Below are positions 9,040-20,127 of a stretch of 23,069 nucleotides of DNA, in pieces. The position numbers and the translations under genes are program-made. The stretch spans positions 113,782 to 136,850 of the forward strand of contig NW_019776023.1 of assembly GCF_001039355.2 (NCBI RefSeq), given 5' to 3'. The DNA is from Lingula anatina. Taxonomy: Eukaryota > Brachiopoda > Lingulata > Lingulida > Lingulidae. Position 1 is the stretch's first letter. Each line of letters begins with the position of its first letter. Below the pieces are notes generated by a model. That model was not told where the DNA came from. It did no database searches and was given only the letters and a program-made list of their open reading frames with translations.

Positions 9040-10125
9040 GTTGCATGAATGACGCAGGGTTGCTTGACTGCTGTGAACCGTAGGCTAGGTTGCTTGCAGA
9101 CGCATGCTGAGCAGCACCTGATACAGTATTATTTGAAGGAGGGGTCCGCAGATGCGAAGCACGCCTACTGTACAATACATGCATGCATGTTATGAGTACA
9201 GTCAGCGGCAGTCATCTAGACAACTATTGAAAGAAAACTCAGAGACTTCTCATGGAATGGGAGAATTAAAAATGTTAACACTTTACAGAGATCCCCCCAA
9301 AAAGTTATTTTTCATAAATGCCTTGGGTTTGGGCAACTGACCCCCCCCTCCTTTCCAAAAATAATACAATAAAATAAATTATAATACACTCTCGGGTCCT
9401 GGTGGTTAGCTTGATTCAGTAATGATGCTTAATATTTATACACTTTTAACACAACTTAGTTTCAAGTTCCAGTTTTTTTTTTTGTTTTTTTTTTTTGAAG
9501 TGAGTGCAGTTTTACAATTACATTTAAAACTAAAAGTGTTTCTTATCGGTTCGTGCACATTTAGATGCATATTCTCAACTTTAACTTTGTCCAAATATGG
9601 GTTCTGAAACTCTCGCTGACAGTTGGTGAAAGACATTCCAATTCCAGTACCTATTCCCTAGGTCAGGGGCCAGGCATGTGGTCCTGGATAAAGAAAAAAA
9701 ATAAATTACATGCATTATCCATACAGATATAATCTTTTGGACACTGCATAATCCAAAGTCTACCCCAGGTAACAGAAAGTTTACAGTTTGCTTTAAAACA
9801 TATGCTTTTACTTCATAGATATTTAGTAGAAAGGTGCTACTGCTCGTATTTTTTGAGCTTGTATGTTGGAAATTGAAAACTCTATTTCCTAGTCATAAAA
9901 TACTAATATTGAATAGGCCTACTACAATTGCCTCATGTGTCAAAGAAAAAGATGCAGTCCAGATGACCAGGCAAACAGCTGCCAACAACTTCCCTCTGCA
10001 GTGAAGCAGTGAAGAAGGCGAGTACACTTTCTTGAAGAGACAAGCTCGTTTGTGAGAAAAATCAATACCCCCCTTCCCCCACCCCACCCAAAAAAAATGA
10101 CACCGGGAACAATACTTACTTAACT
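9040..10125. other. Unique spacer, no gene recognised
   Basis: Mixed AT-rich sequence with a T-rich run near 9472-9496. Small open frames (for example 9152-9340 and 9422-9607) show no conserved features and no paralog in the window. Confidence 0.6.
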
Positions 10126-10149
10126 TACTATACTTACTTACTTAACTTA

Positions 10150-10290
10150 CTATCTCGAGCGCTCGACTTACTCGAACGCCCCGACTTACTGACTTACCCG
10201 AGTCAGTAAGTTGGGCGCTCGAGTTAGTGTAAGTCGGCGCTCGAGATAGTAAATCGAGCGCTCGAGATAGTAAGTCGAGCGCTCGAGATA
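10150..10290. repeat. Palindromic tandem repeat (GCGCTCGAG units)
   Basis: The right part has ~21-bp units with the core AGTAAGTCGAGCGCTCGAG, repeated about three times from about 10229 to 10290. The left part (10150-10193) carries the same words in reverse orientation. The centre is an exact hairpin: CTTACTGACT, a 6-base loop, AGTCAGTAAG. The whole block could form a long imperfect cruciform with arms of about 40 bp. Degenerate ACTTACTTA repeats precede it from about 10115. Confidence 0.8.
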
Positions 10291-10790
10291 AAATTTTTTT
10301 TTCATTGACCCCTGCGGGGCTCCGTAAACGTGTTTCATCAGCTGTTAAACAAAACGTAGAATCTATTGATAAAAACTCCAATGTTGACAAAATGGCGTTT
10401 TTTTCTCCGAGATATGAATATATTAAGGAGCTCGAGAGACAAGCGAAAAAAAATTGTGATGGGAATGGCTAAATGAGAAAATTTAAGCGAGGATTGATTG
10501 CATGATTTAAAAAACGCATGTTAGCGGGATTGCATTTTGCGATGTTTGGAGAAAAAGTATTTCAAAATCGCTCATCAAGCGGGCAGAAAGGGTCCAAAAT
10601 GTAGGGAAAGGATGGAACTCACAAAGAGACCACGAGAATAGTCAAGTCTAATCAGGTATAAAGCATTATAGTGTGGTGTGCGTAAAAATAAAATATGCCT
10701 AATTTCCAAACCTGTTACTTGCATTTAATCTTTCATATACAAATAGGTACCAGGTGCCGTGACAACATTCCTGCATCGTTACCTGTCTCG
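10291..10790. other. Unique spacer, no gene recognised
   Basis: Nothing is recognised apart from ordinary low-complexity stretches. A minus-strand frame over 10142-10390 only translates the palindromic repeat. Confidence 0.55.
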
Positions 10791-10792
10791 CC

Positions 10793-10862
10793 TCGATTCC
10801 ATAACTCGCCTCTTGATTCCATAACTCGCCCATACTCGCCCCATATGGAGTTATGGAATCGA
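10793..10862. repeat. Inverted repeat TCGATTCCATAACTC / GAGTTATGGAATCGA
   Basis: A 15-bp perfect inverted repeat joins 10793-10807 and 10848-10862. A second direct copy of the left arm (GATTCCATAACTC) lies at 10815-10827 and gives an alternative, tighter hairpin. It may be an end of a further MITE or a SINE tail. Confidence 0.7.
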
Positions 10863-10904
10863 GACTCTTGCGCTCGGTCGCAATGAGCGATGCTTTCGAG
10901 TTAA

Positions 10905-10970
10905 GGCGCCCGGGATTCGAACGCAAACCGTGCGACTGCTTACCCAACTGAACTATCGAGCCCGGCCAGT
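10905..10970 (-). mobile_element. tRNA-derived SINE head, minus strand (shortened)
   Basis: On the minus strand TAGTTCAGTTGGG resembles an RNA polymerase III A box and GCGTTCGAATCCC a B box. The spacing is about 31 bases, shorter than the ~44 of a tRNA, and no cloverleaf acceptor stem is convincing. CAGTCGCACGGTTTGC is shared with 11137-11152, so this is a second copy of one repeat family rather than a tRNA gene. Confidence 0.6.
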
Positions 10971-10989
10971 CACTACACCTCCCCCCCCC

Positions 10990-11011
10990 NNNNNNNNNNN
11001 NNNNNNNNNNN
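10990..11011. other. Assembly gap (22 N) inside a C/A homopolymer
   Basis: The 22 Ns are flanked by C runs (9 and 19 bases) and then an A run of 19 bases. The true length and content are unknown; open frames reported across it are not real. Confidence 0.98.
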
Positions 11012-11049
11012 CCCCCCCCCCCCCCCCCCCAAAAAAAAAAAAAAAAAAA

Positions 11050-11185
11050 TGCCGAGAGACGCGTGTCCAACTCCGTCACCGCTGCCATCTTTGTGTCGAT
11101 TTGGGAGAAAAACACCAGGCTCAAACAGCGAATGGCAAACCGTGCGACTGCTCTCCCAACTGAACTACCTAGCACGGGCCACTGC
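11050..11185 (-). mobile_element. tRNA-derived SINE, minus strand
   Basis: On the minus strand the head has TAGTTCAGTTGGGAGAGCAG (A box) and TGTTTGAGCCTGG (B box) about 40 bases apart, near tRNA spacing. A unique body follows, and then a poly(T)/poly(G) run that enters the assembly gap. The head matches the copy at 10905-10970. This composition is typical of SINEs mobilised by a LINE; the family is not identified. Confidence 0.6.
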
Positions 11186-11407
11186 AGTGATTTGATAATC
11201 GGAAAATGTTGAAAAGAACGTAAGTTTTTGATTTCATTACCACGTGTATCCTATGTCCTCAAATGTCCTTCACCTTTTGATATAGAAAGCGGAAGCAGGT
11301 AATCGGGAGGTGTAAAAGGCACGCGACTGGACGGTAACACATTTTGTTGTTTTTTCACCACTGCACAATGAATTTTTAAAATTGAATGAAAGGCACATAC
11401 AGCACTC
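11186..11407 (+). promoter_or_regulatory. Proximal promoter and 5' UTR region of gene B
   Basis: This lies between the SINE and the ATG. A CACGTG E-box is seen at about 11241-11246 and no convincing TATA box. An in-frame TGA at 11387-11389, 18 bases before the ATG, supports the chosen start. The transcription start is not defined. Confidence 0.4.
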
Positions 11408-11503
11408 ATGGATGACCAGATCGACGATCAGGATGGGCTGATCACGTTTGAAGATCTTGGAAAAAAGAAGAGAGAAGCTACGGCAGAGACGGTCCTAGGC
11501 AAG
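11408..11503 (+). CDS. Gene B exon 1, N-terminal cytosolic tail
   Basis: The exon is 96 nt, ATG to AAG, with donor gtgcgt at 11504. It encodes MDDQIDDQDGLITFEDLG followed by a basic KKKREATAETVLGK. It ends on a codon boundary, which fits exon 2 (TRTWQDL, phase 0). An upstream in-frame TGA supports the start. It was not among the long open frames because it is short; phase match and donor are the evidence. No second copy is visible because that of gene A is off-window. Confidence 0.75.
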
Positions 11504-14500
11504 GTGCGTTTGCATTGTATATGACGCTATACAATGATATTTCTATCTACTATCTGTGAGCATTGTAGTGTAGTGCACATGAAAAGTATTTTACATACAC
11601 GTTTATTTTCTCCCGTTGGTGGTCTTCCTTATCTGGCTAGTATATCACATTGGTTTATACGTATTTAAATTTAAATACAGAATAATGCGAGCTTTAAAAA
11701 GGTCTTCAAACGACACACATTGAATTTTAATTATTATTATTATTATTTAAAAATTGAGAGTTAAAAATGTCGCATTCCCCTTTATTTAAATCAAATTGTT
11801 TGTCGTGTGTTTTCATATCAACACTGTCAGCAATAGATAAAAACAAGGCATAGCGATGATAGTTATGATGGGTGGTGGCTCGTTTGCCGTTGACTAATCT
11901 ATTATAGTAGCTCACGCACAAAATAAGCTGATAAATATAAATTGAAAGAACAGAATACTGAAAGCCGCGACACTTTCATGTAATAACAAATAGCCCAAGT
12001 AGAGAAAATTTTAAGTTTTGATCTTTTGAGATTTCTATCATCAAAAGTTGAGTGAATAATTTCAATTAAGACCAAACGTAGGTCAACGCATAAATACATA
12101 GAAACAATGCCCTGTTCCTTTAAGTTCTTATAAAAATAAAACATACTTCCCAAATGACCAATTACAGACAGGGATTAAGTGCAGTGTCCAACTGATGACG
12201 CCGTAAAATTTTGGGAGAAAAAAAAAACGTTTTCGGTTTTCTACAACTAAAACAGCTATTTAAGTGATTCAAACGGCATCATAAGGCTGGGTGAAATCAC
12301 TACAAAAGGATCAAAAGTGTCAAAAGGATGCCAGGGAATTGTCTTAAACTGTTTACTTTCGATTTTATCGTCTTTTACGTTCACTGGCTGGTTAACAGAG
12401 GTTATTAGTCAAATGCTTAGCTGAGAAATTTACCTGTTAGCGGTTATACAATCAGATGGAACCATTGCTTATTGTCATCTAAAAATATTTTGTTTGGATG
12501 CTTTGAAATGCCAGAAAATCGTGTTTTTGTAATATTTTCCGACTACCCGTCCAATTTGTAAGCGTGTAGCCATTTTGATCGACAGCTCTGGACAAGTCCC
12601 TAGCCTAGTGATGCCGAGTAGGGTGTCAAGGATATGTAGTAGGAAGCGCTAACATAGGTGATTACGTTTAACTGCAACTAAGAGGTGTACGTGAATTAAG
12701 TTGCATTTGAACGTTTCTATGGGCCTTCCTCAGCATTCGAGCAATATACCTGGTGGCTTCTTTCCCTGTTATCGGCAAAGTGATCAGATAAAACTGTTTG
12801 TATCTGTTGAGAGAAAGTGGCCGTCACTCGTGTAAATACGAGTTTTGGACAGGTAAAGCTGCAATATTGTTTTAACGGCACTTGGCAATTGTCAGATCAA
12901 CGATAAAAAAAATCCGGTGATTACTTCAGAGCGGTATCTCTCGAAATGCCAGCTTAGCCTGTTGAAAATCTCATCAAAGGATTGCGGTGCAAACTCTAGA
13001 AACAATTATTACATCCAATGTTAGATACTTTTTTGATCAATATAAACACACAAAAACTCAAAAACATGACTTTAAGGCCATAACTTTAATTTTTACAGTT
13101 AGTACAGTAAGTATAGAATGAAAATGGCTTCATCACAGGTAGTAATAGAGGCATGGAAATATTTTACCTTATACAAAAAAAAGAGTGTATTACAGTAGTT
13201 TTGACCCCAATCTTAACATCGTTAACTTGGCGATTGCGACACGAGGTTTTTGAAATACTTGTTGACCTTCCAGCTTTGCAATCTACCACCTCCACATCCA
13301 CTGTAGCTAAATTCACTCGTGTGATTCCAAAACTTTAAGTACATAAGGTTTTGATCATGTGCTAAAGATATATATGCATTGCTTTCATTGTAGAAGAAGT
13401 GGTTTTTAAACGGTTGGCATGTGATTACTGCTCATCATCCAAGTTTAAAGCTTATCTATTAAGAAATTTTAATATATAAATGAGGCCAATTTGCCCCAAA
13501 GCTAAAGAATAAAGTGGAAAATATCCAATTCCTCCCTTAGTTTTTTCTGAAATACCTCCTCAACTATTAATACATTTTACCATTGTCAAGATTTAAGCAC
13601 AGCTTTTGAAGATTTTCAACATAATCAATCAGTTAAACCTATATAATAATCGATAACCTAGTTTCATATTGCTTATTTTTCCTATATTTGCCAGACCAGA
13701 ACATGGCAGGATTTAGAGAAAAAAGAAATCGCCTTTTTCATCATTGCAGTCATCAGTCTTTTAGCCTTGCTTGGTTTCGCCATATACAGTGCTGTCACAC
13801 AAACTGGACATGATTTCACTTTTGCACTTCTGATAATTGTGAATATCGGTAAGTAAATATGTATGAAGCATCTTTTACTTTTAGTATTGATTTGCGTTAG
13901 AAAAATTCTGATTCATAGTATTTACGTTGGGATAACAACTCTTCGTATGAAAATCAAAATTCTGCCATAAACGTATTGTAAACACAGATTATGGTAAAAT
14001 CCATCTTACCACCAAAACAGCATTACCACCAAACCAGTATTATTAGATTAGATTAGCGTTGATTTCCGATTCAGGTTCCTACTGGATCCCTGACAACTTG
14101 ATCGGGTAGGCTATTCCATATTTGTGTTTTACGCACAGTGAAGCTGTATTTTCTTAAGTCTATAGACTTATAATTATAATTTGGCTCTTTGAGGGAATAG
14201 CTTGAACCAATATCCTCTATTACCAAACCTATGGCTATGTGAATGACTTGACCATAATTTAATAAAGTCTCTAGTTGATTTGTCATATATCCCAGTGGCT
14301 AGTTTGTACATCTCAATCATCTCAATAACTAAGTGTTGGTAACCCAAGTTGACGTAACCTCTCTGGGTAACTATAAGGTTATTCATACTCGGTAGCTGTT
14401 TTGTAGCCCTACGCTGCACTCCTTCAATTTGAGCAATGAATTTGCTCTTGTGTGGTGCCCATGCTGAGCTTGCATAATCCAGGTGAGTACGTACTAGTTA

Positions 14501-16730
14501 GTGATTTGTAGAGAGGTAGGAATGTCCTAGAGTCCAAATGTTGAAATATTCTTCTGATAATTGTGAACATAGAGTTGGCCTTTTTTACATTTTTCACTAA
14601 AATGTTTTTCAAAGCTGAAATTATTATCAATCATAACTCCTAGATCCTTTTCTTCTGTGACTACTTCTAGGTTGTATTCCATAATCTTAAACTTGAAATC
14701 CTGATGTGGGTTATGTTTGCCTAGATGCATCTGTTTACATTTGTCCGGGTGAAAGCGTAACAACCAAGTTTTACTCCAGTCTGTGAGTTTATCTAAGTCC
14801 TTCTGTAGGGTATTCTTGTCACCCTCCCTATGAATAGTGTTAAATATTTTAGTATCATCTGCAAAAAGGTACACTGTAGATTCTACAATGTCAGGGAGAT
14901 CGTTAATAAAAATGACAAACAATAGGGGGCCAATCACCGATCCCTGAGGGATGCCAGACGTCACGTCTCTCCATGAAGACGAAGCTCCGTTTACTGATAC
15001 ATGTTGAATTCTCCCCCTCAAGTTGTGCCTTGTTCATTCTAGTGTTTCCTCTCCTATGCCATATGCCTCCAGCTTCTTCAGCAGTCTCTGGTGAGGCACT
15101 GTATCAAACGCCTTTGCAATAGTTCCAGACATGAGGAAACTACCTGTCTGACAGGTCATGTCTGGCTGAAAAGCCAGAGGATCGACTATTTAAGACAAAA
15201 ATAAATAATTCTTCTCCGCTTTCAGGGTTCTGTTTTCTGTATGTAGTGGGAGCGGTTCTGGGAGAACGTCCGTATGAAACCTTCATATTTGTCATTGCCA
15301 ATGTCATCATCATTGTGTACGTCTGTTCCAACTTTGCCATTACATACCCAGATATTGCTAATGGGAAAGATGATGTACGCTTCACAGTTAAACTGGTAAG
15401 GGTTTGCCACCATTCACATAGAAACAAAACCCTGACACCTATCTTTTTGAATAAACATATTAATTATATTGAAATTTCCTTTTTTTTATCAAGTAATGCT
15501 CTCTTGTTGGAAATTGAAACGTGAATTATGGTGTAATACTTAAGTGAAAAATGAACAATACTTATAATACTAATAGAATTTTCATCACATTTTGAAAGTG
15601 AGGATTATGTGCAAATTGTTGCTCAAAAACATTTTTTTGCATTAGAATACTCGAAAAAATTAATAATCTCACCCATATTTTACTCCTTGTTATTCAGGTA
15701 CGGCTCATATTCACCGTTATCCTGGTCCCGTTGAATATATATTTAGGCCTCTGGGTGTGGTACACATATTTCCAGTCAGGGAACTTGATACTCAGAACAG
15801 TTGGAGCCAGCGAGGCCTTACAGAACTCCTGCAAGACTCTGTTCTTTACGGAGGCTGCTCTCGATGTTGATGTCCAGATGGCTGTGAGTGCCCATTGATT
15901 GCATTATGCCAAATTGATATTGTTCTTTGTTTTATGATTATTATTATTATTTTTTTTTTTATTTTTTATTTATTTTTTTTTTTTTTTTGCTATATCATAT
16001 AGTGGTAACATACTGTGGTAACATATAATATGTTACCACAGTAAAAGTTCAATCTCAATAATATTACCTTGAATTTAAAGTTCTATTAAATTTTTCATAA
16101 TTTCATCTTATATATATGTTGTTGACTGATGGCAAAACAACATGTGGGCGGTATTCATCTGAATATGGTAATATGTAATTAACTGAAGTCAAAATGATTA
16201 TTGATGAGAACTTATCAGAATTTATATTATTTATTGCAGTCTTGTTAGTCAATCAGCCACTCATTTTTTAATTAATTTATTTATTTCAGTCTAGTATGCT
16301 GTTACTCATTCTGAAGGATGGCCATACAACGGGCACGCTATGGATCTGTGTGCTGACGATAGGGTTTGCCTTCACTGTGGCTTGGTCAGTACTAGGGTAT
16401 TTTGCTGTAAGTGCTTGCACACACGAACACACATACACACACACACTATAACGTATTACACTGGGAAACTTTGTGGATGGTGTACCACTGGGACATTTTG
16501 CTGTAAGTATACATGCATGCACACACAGATGCACATGCACACGCACAGTCAGGGCTTGAAATAGCCCCTTGCCCGCTTGCCAACTTGTCAATTTGAACCG
16601 TAGGGCAAGCGTAATGTGCACCCATTCTGCCCAACTGGGCAAGTGATCCCAAAACCCGTTTCTGTAAAAATCAATATCACACCTGCTGTCCATTTGAAGT
16701 GGAATAGTGCACAGGGTAGGGGGAGAGGCC

Positions 16731-16778
<48 letters not shown>

Positions 16779-19700
16779 TTATTGTCATATATATACAAGT
16801 ATAAAATGAAAATTGGTATGATCTGTCGATAAAATGTGATACAGTGGAATTATTAAAATACATTTTGTTCATTAAAAATACGTACTGCTGATGGATAAAA
16901 ACTATTTTAGTGCGCGTGGAGGTTGCTTTTAATGACCGTAGTCGGCTTGTTGACATATGCATAAGTAGGCTATTCGCTGGGTGACCAGGGTCACCCGTGA
17001 TTGACTTCACTTTCTTGAGCACTCGTCTCATATACAAACATTCAATAGACGGCAAGTCCCTACCTACAATGCGCTTGGCAGTTTTTACTACGCGATTGAG
17101 GAGATTCTTGTCCTCTGCTGTAGCACTACCGTACCAGACGGTGAAAGATTGTGTTAGTACACTCTCAATCACCGCCCGGTAAAATTTTGCCAGCAGTTCT
17201 TGGTTCACAAAGAATGACCTCAATCGCCGTAGAAAGTAAAGTCTTTGCTGAGCTTTACAGACAATATCATCTATGTTAATGTGCCATTTAAGATCATCAG
17301 ATACATGTATGCCAAGAAATTTGAAATGTCTGACTTTTTCAACCTCAGAACCATTCAGCATAAGATGGCTAATTTCTGTTGGGTTTTTCCTAAAATCTAC
17401 AATAATTTCTTTTGTCTTTTTAACATTAGCTCGAGGTCGTTTTCAGAGCACCATGAAACAAGGGCCGAAACTTGATTTCGATAGTCAGACTCGGAAGTGC
17501 TAATAAGGCCAGCGCAGGTGGTATCATCCGCAAACTTAACAATCAAACAATTGGGATACGAAGCAACACAGTCGGATGTAAACTGAATACACTGTATAAG
17601 AGAGGCGAGATGACGCAGCCCTGAGGCGTGCCAGTATTTATCTCTACAGTCTTGGAAAAGTTATTGCCGACTTTGACCTGTTGAGTACGATTAATTAAGA
17701 AATTAAAAATCCAATTACTGAGTGATGTACTAAAATGGAGAGAGTTAATAAGTTTTTCGTGAAGTTTAAAAGGCGATATCGTGTTTAAAGCAGAGCTATA
17801 GTCAATAAAAAGTAGTCGTGCATAGTTAGGGATTTTACGATCCAAAAAAGTAAGAACATTATGTAAAGTAATAGCAACAGCATCCTCAGTCGACCTGTTC
17901 TTACGATATGCAAATTGAAAAGGGTCGAAGGACGTCGGTAATTTTGATTTCACATGTTGCAGAACAAATTTCTCAAGCACCTTCATGGAAGTTAGAGCTA
18001 CAGGCCTATAGTCATTAAGACAGGTAACAGGTGTGCGCTTTGGAACAGGTATTATCACAGATTGTTTAAATATTTTTGGCACATAACTAGAGCGTAAAGA
18101 CCAATTGTAGATGTTGCACAGTACACCAGAGAGCTCATCGGCACTTAATTTCATCTGCCTAGGTGTGATCCCATCCAGACCTGCCGCTTTCTTAACTTTC
18201 AATCTAGTAAGACCAAGCCGGGTGTCTTCTACTGACAACTGGAAGGGTGCTTCTTCGTCTCGGGCACAGATGATAGGAGATTTATATTTGGTCTGTCGAA
18301 GCGGGCGTAGAATTCATTCAACTTGTCTGGTAGGCTGGTGTCATCCGTGGGTGAGAGTTTGATTTTAGGTTTGTAGCCGGTGATTTTGTTCACTCCCTGC
18401 CAGAGCTCACTAGAATTACAGCTGGAGATGTCTGCCTCAAGTTTATCTCTATACCGCAACTTAGTGCGTTTGATGGCCCGGCGCAGGTCATATTTTGACC
18501 GCTTGATAGCGTCCAAATTGCCCAATCTGAATGCTTCCTGTCTGGCAACAAGTTGTTTATGTACTGAGGAACAAAACCAAGGTTTGTTGTTCGGATATGA
18601 TGTAACAGTTTTACTCGGAATGCATAATTCCTCGCAGAATTTTATGTAGCTCATTGTCACTTCAGCACATTCATCAAGATCAGCTGAATCCCGGAGAAAT
18701 AAGTCCCAGTCGGTGCATGCAAAACAGCCACGAAGTCGTTCTATTGCGTCCTCACTAAACTGATGAATTACTCTACGTACCGGTTTTTCACGCTTCATCT
18801 GTTGTTTGTATGCTGGGACGAGATGCATCATGTTGTGGTCTGACTTATCCAATGGTGGTCGTTTCAGTGATTTATAAGCACCCCTGATTGTTGTGTAACA
18901 GTGGTATAATATTTTATCTTTCCTAGTATGGCACGATACTTGTTGAAAATACTTACAATATTTGCAGATGATATACCTGATGGTTAACTACTTGATCTGA
19001 CAATTTATGAAAAGAACACTGGAGACCTCATTACTGTTAGTTAGTAATGGTTACCTACTGTGTTGCTTTCTTAAAAGAAAAAAAAAGAAAAATTGTATCT
19101 ACCAAATTATTTTCAGTAGCTTGTTCTTGCAGTGCCCCTCTCAGGCTCAAATTGAGAAAATTAAGAGTGCACAAAAGTTCTGTCATATTCTGAAAGAGTC
19201 AGCAAGGCCAGTTTTTCTTTTAGATATCCTTTAATTTGGAATGTAACAAAATGAAATAAACACAATGAAAGTATCTTGTAATTTGTCTAGTTTATCTTGA
19301 AATAATTACATACATTTTTCGTTTTGCATGAAAACATTTCCATAGAAAGAAATCAATTGATTATATCTTAATGTGGGGCAAGTGAAATCTTTGAGGGGCA
19401 AGTGAAAATTGAGCCATACTTGCCCACTGGGCGAGTGAGTCTGAAATTGAATTTCTAGGCCTGACAGTTGTGTTTTACACTTGTCTTACACTGTAGATAT
19501 GTGTAATATCAACAGGGTTTTCTTTTACTATGGGCTGGATTCCACTGGGATGTTTTGCTATACTAGTAAATGAACATACTAATGCAAACCTATGAACATT
19601 CAGAGAGATATTATACTGTAAGGGTGCGTTCCCAGAGATTTAGATCGACCTAACTCCCTGGGGGTTCACGCTAAATTGCAGTCAGCCGAGCGCGCACCAT

Positions 19701-20082
19701 AGTTAATTACCCCCTTTCAGCTTTTAGTAGGCGGGACAGACACTTAAGCCAGCTAAGCTGACAGTAATCTAGTGAGACTCCCCGAAGGGATTGATCGATC
19801 TAAAATCTATTGGAATGGGGTCTAAGGAGAGAAGAGGGTGCACATGTACACCATTGCTATAATCACCCACATATGTACTAGTAGGGCCTAGGGATAATTT
19901 TGCAGTGCATCTCCATTACTGCCATAAATGTACTATTTTTGGTGTATTATAGTTGATTTATTTATATCCTTATCTTCGTTTTAGATGAGATATGAAAACA
20001 AGATTCTAACATTCATTTTCTTCGCGACGTCTGTATTTGAACCAGGCTACATTATTTTCAAAGTATACCAGGTATGTAAATG

Positions 20083-20127
<45 letters not shown>

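Larger units (their letters stand above)
16732..18990 (-). mobile_element. 5'-truncated L2-like LINE, antisense in intron 5 of gene B
   Basis: About 2.26 kb on the minus strand. It begins near 18990 inside the endonuclease domain and ends in the (ATA)n tail at 16732. Copy A has no such sequence: TTGATCTGACAATTTATGAA follows ATAGCCCT directly there (3312). A deletion in A covering part of the neighbouring repeat is also possible, since A lacks 16568-16731 as well. Confidence 0.85.
18991..19984 (+). other. Intron 5 of B, 3' part
   Basis: It aligns with 3313-4333 of A. It contains the GGGCAAGT repeat, the exon-5-like segment and the inverted-repeat element listed separately. No other coding signal is seen. 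Confidence 0.75.

Noticed and set aside
9422-9636. Small frames on both strands around a T-rich run
   Set aside because: Low-complexity composition, no conserved features and no neighbours to support them.
10126-10290. CRISPR-like repeat array
   Set aside because: The units are contiguous and palindromic with no unique spacers, and the host is a eukaryote.
10699-11175. 158-residue minus-strand frame
   Set aside because: It crosses the N gap and homopolymers and is made of SINE heads; not a gene.
16588-16845. C-terminal extension of the L2 reading frame
   Set aside because: Past about 16846 the frame translates LINE 3' UTR, the (ATA)n tail and the neighbouring repeat.
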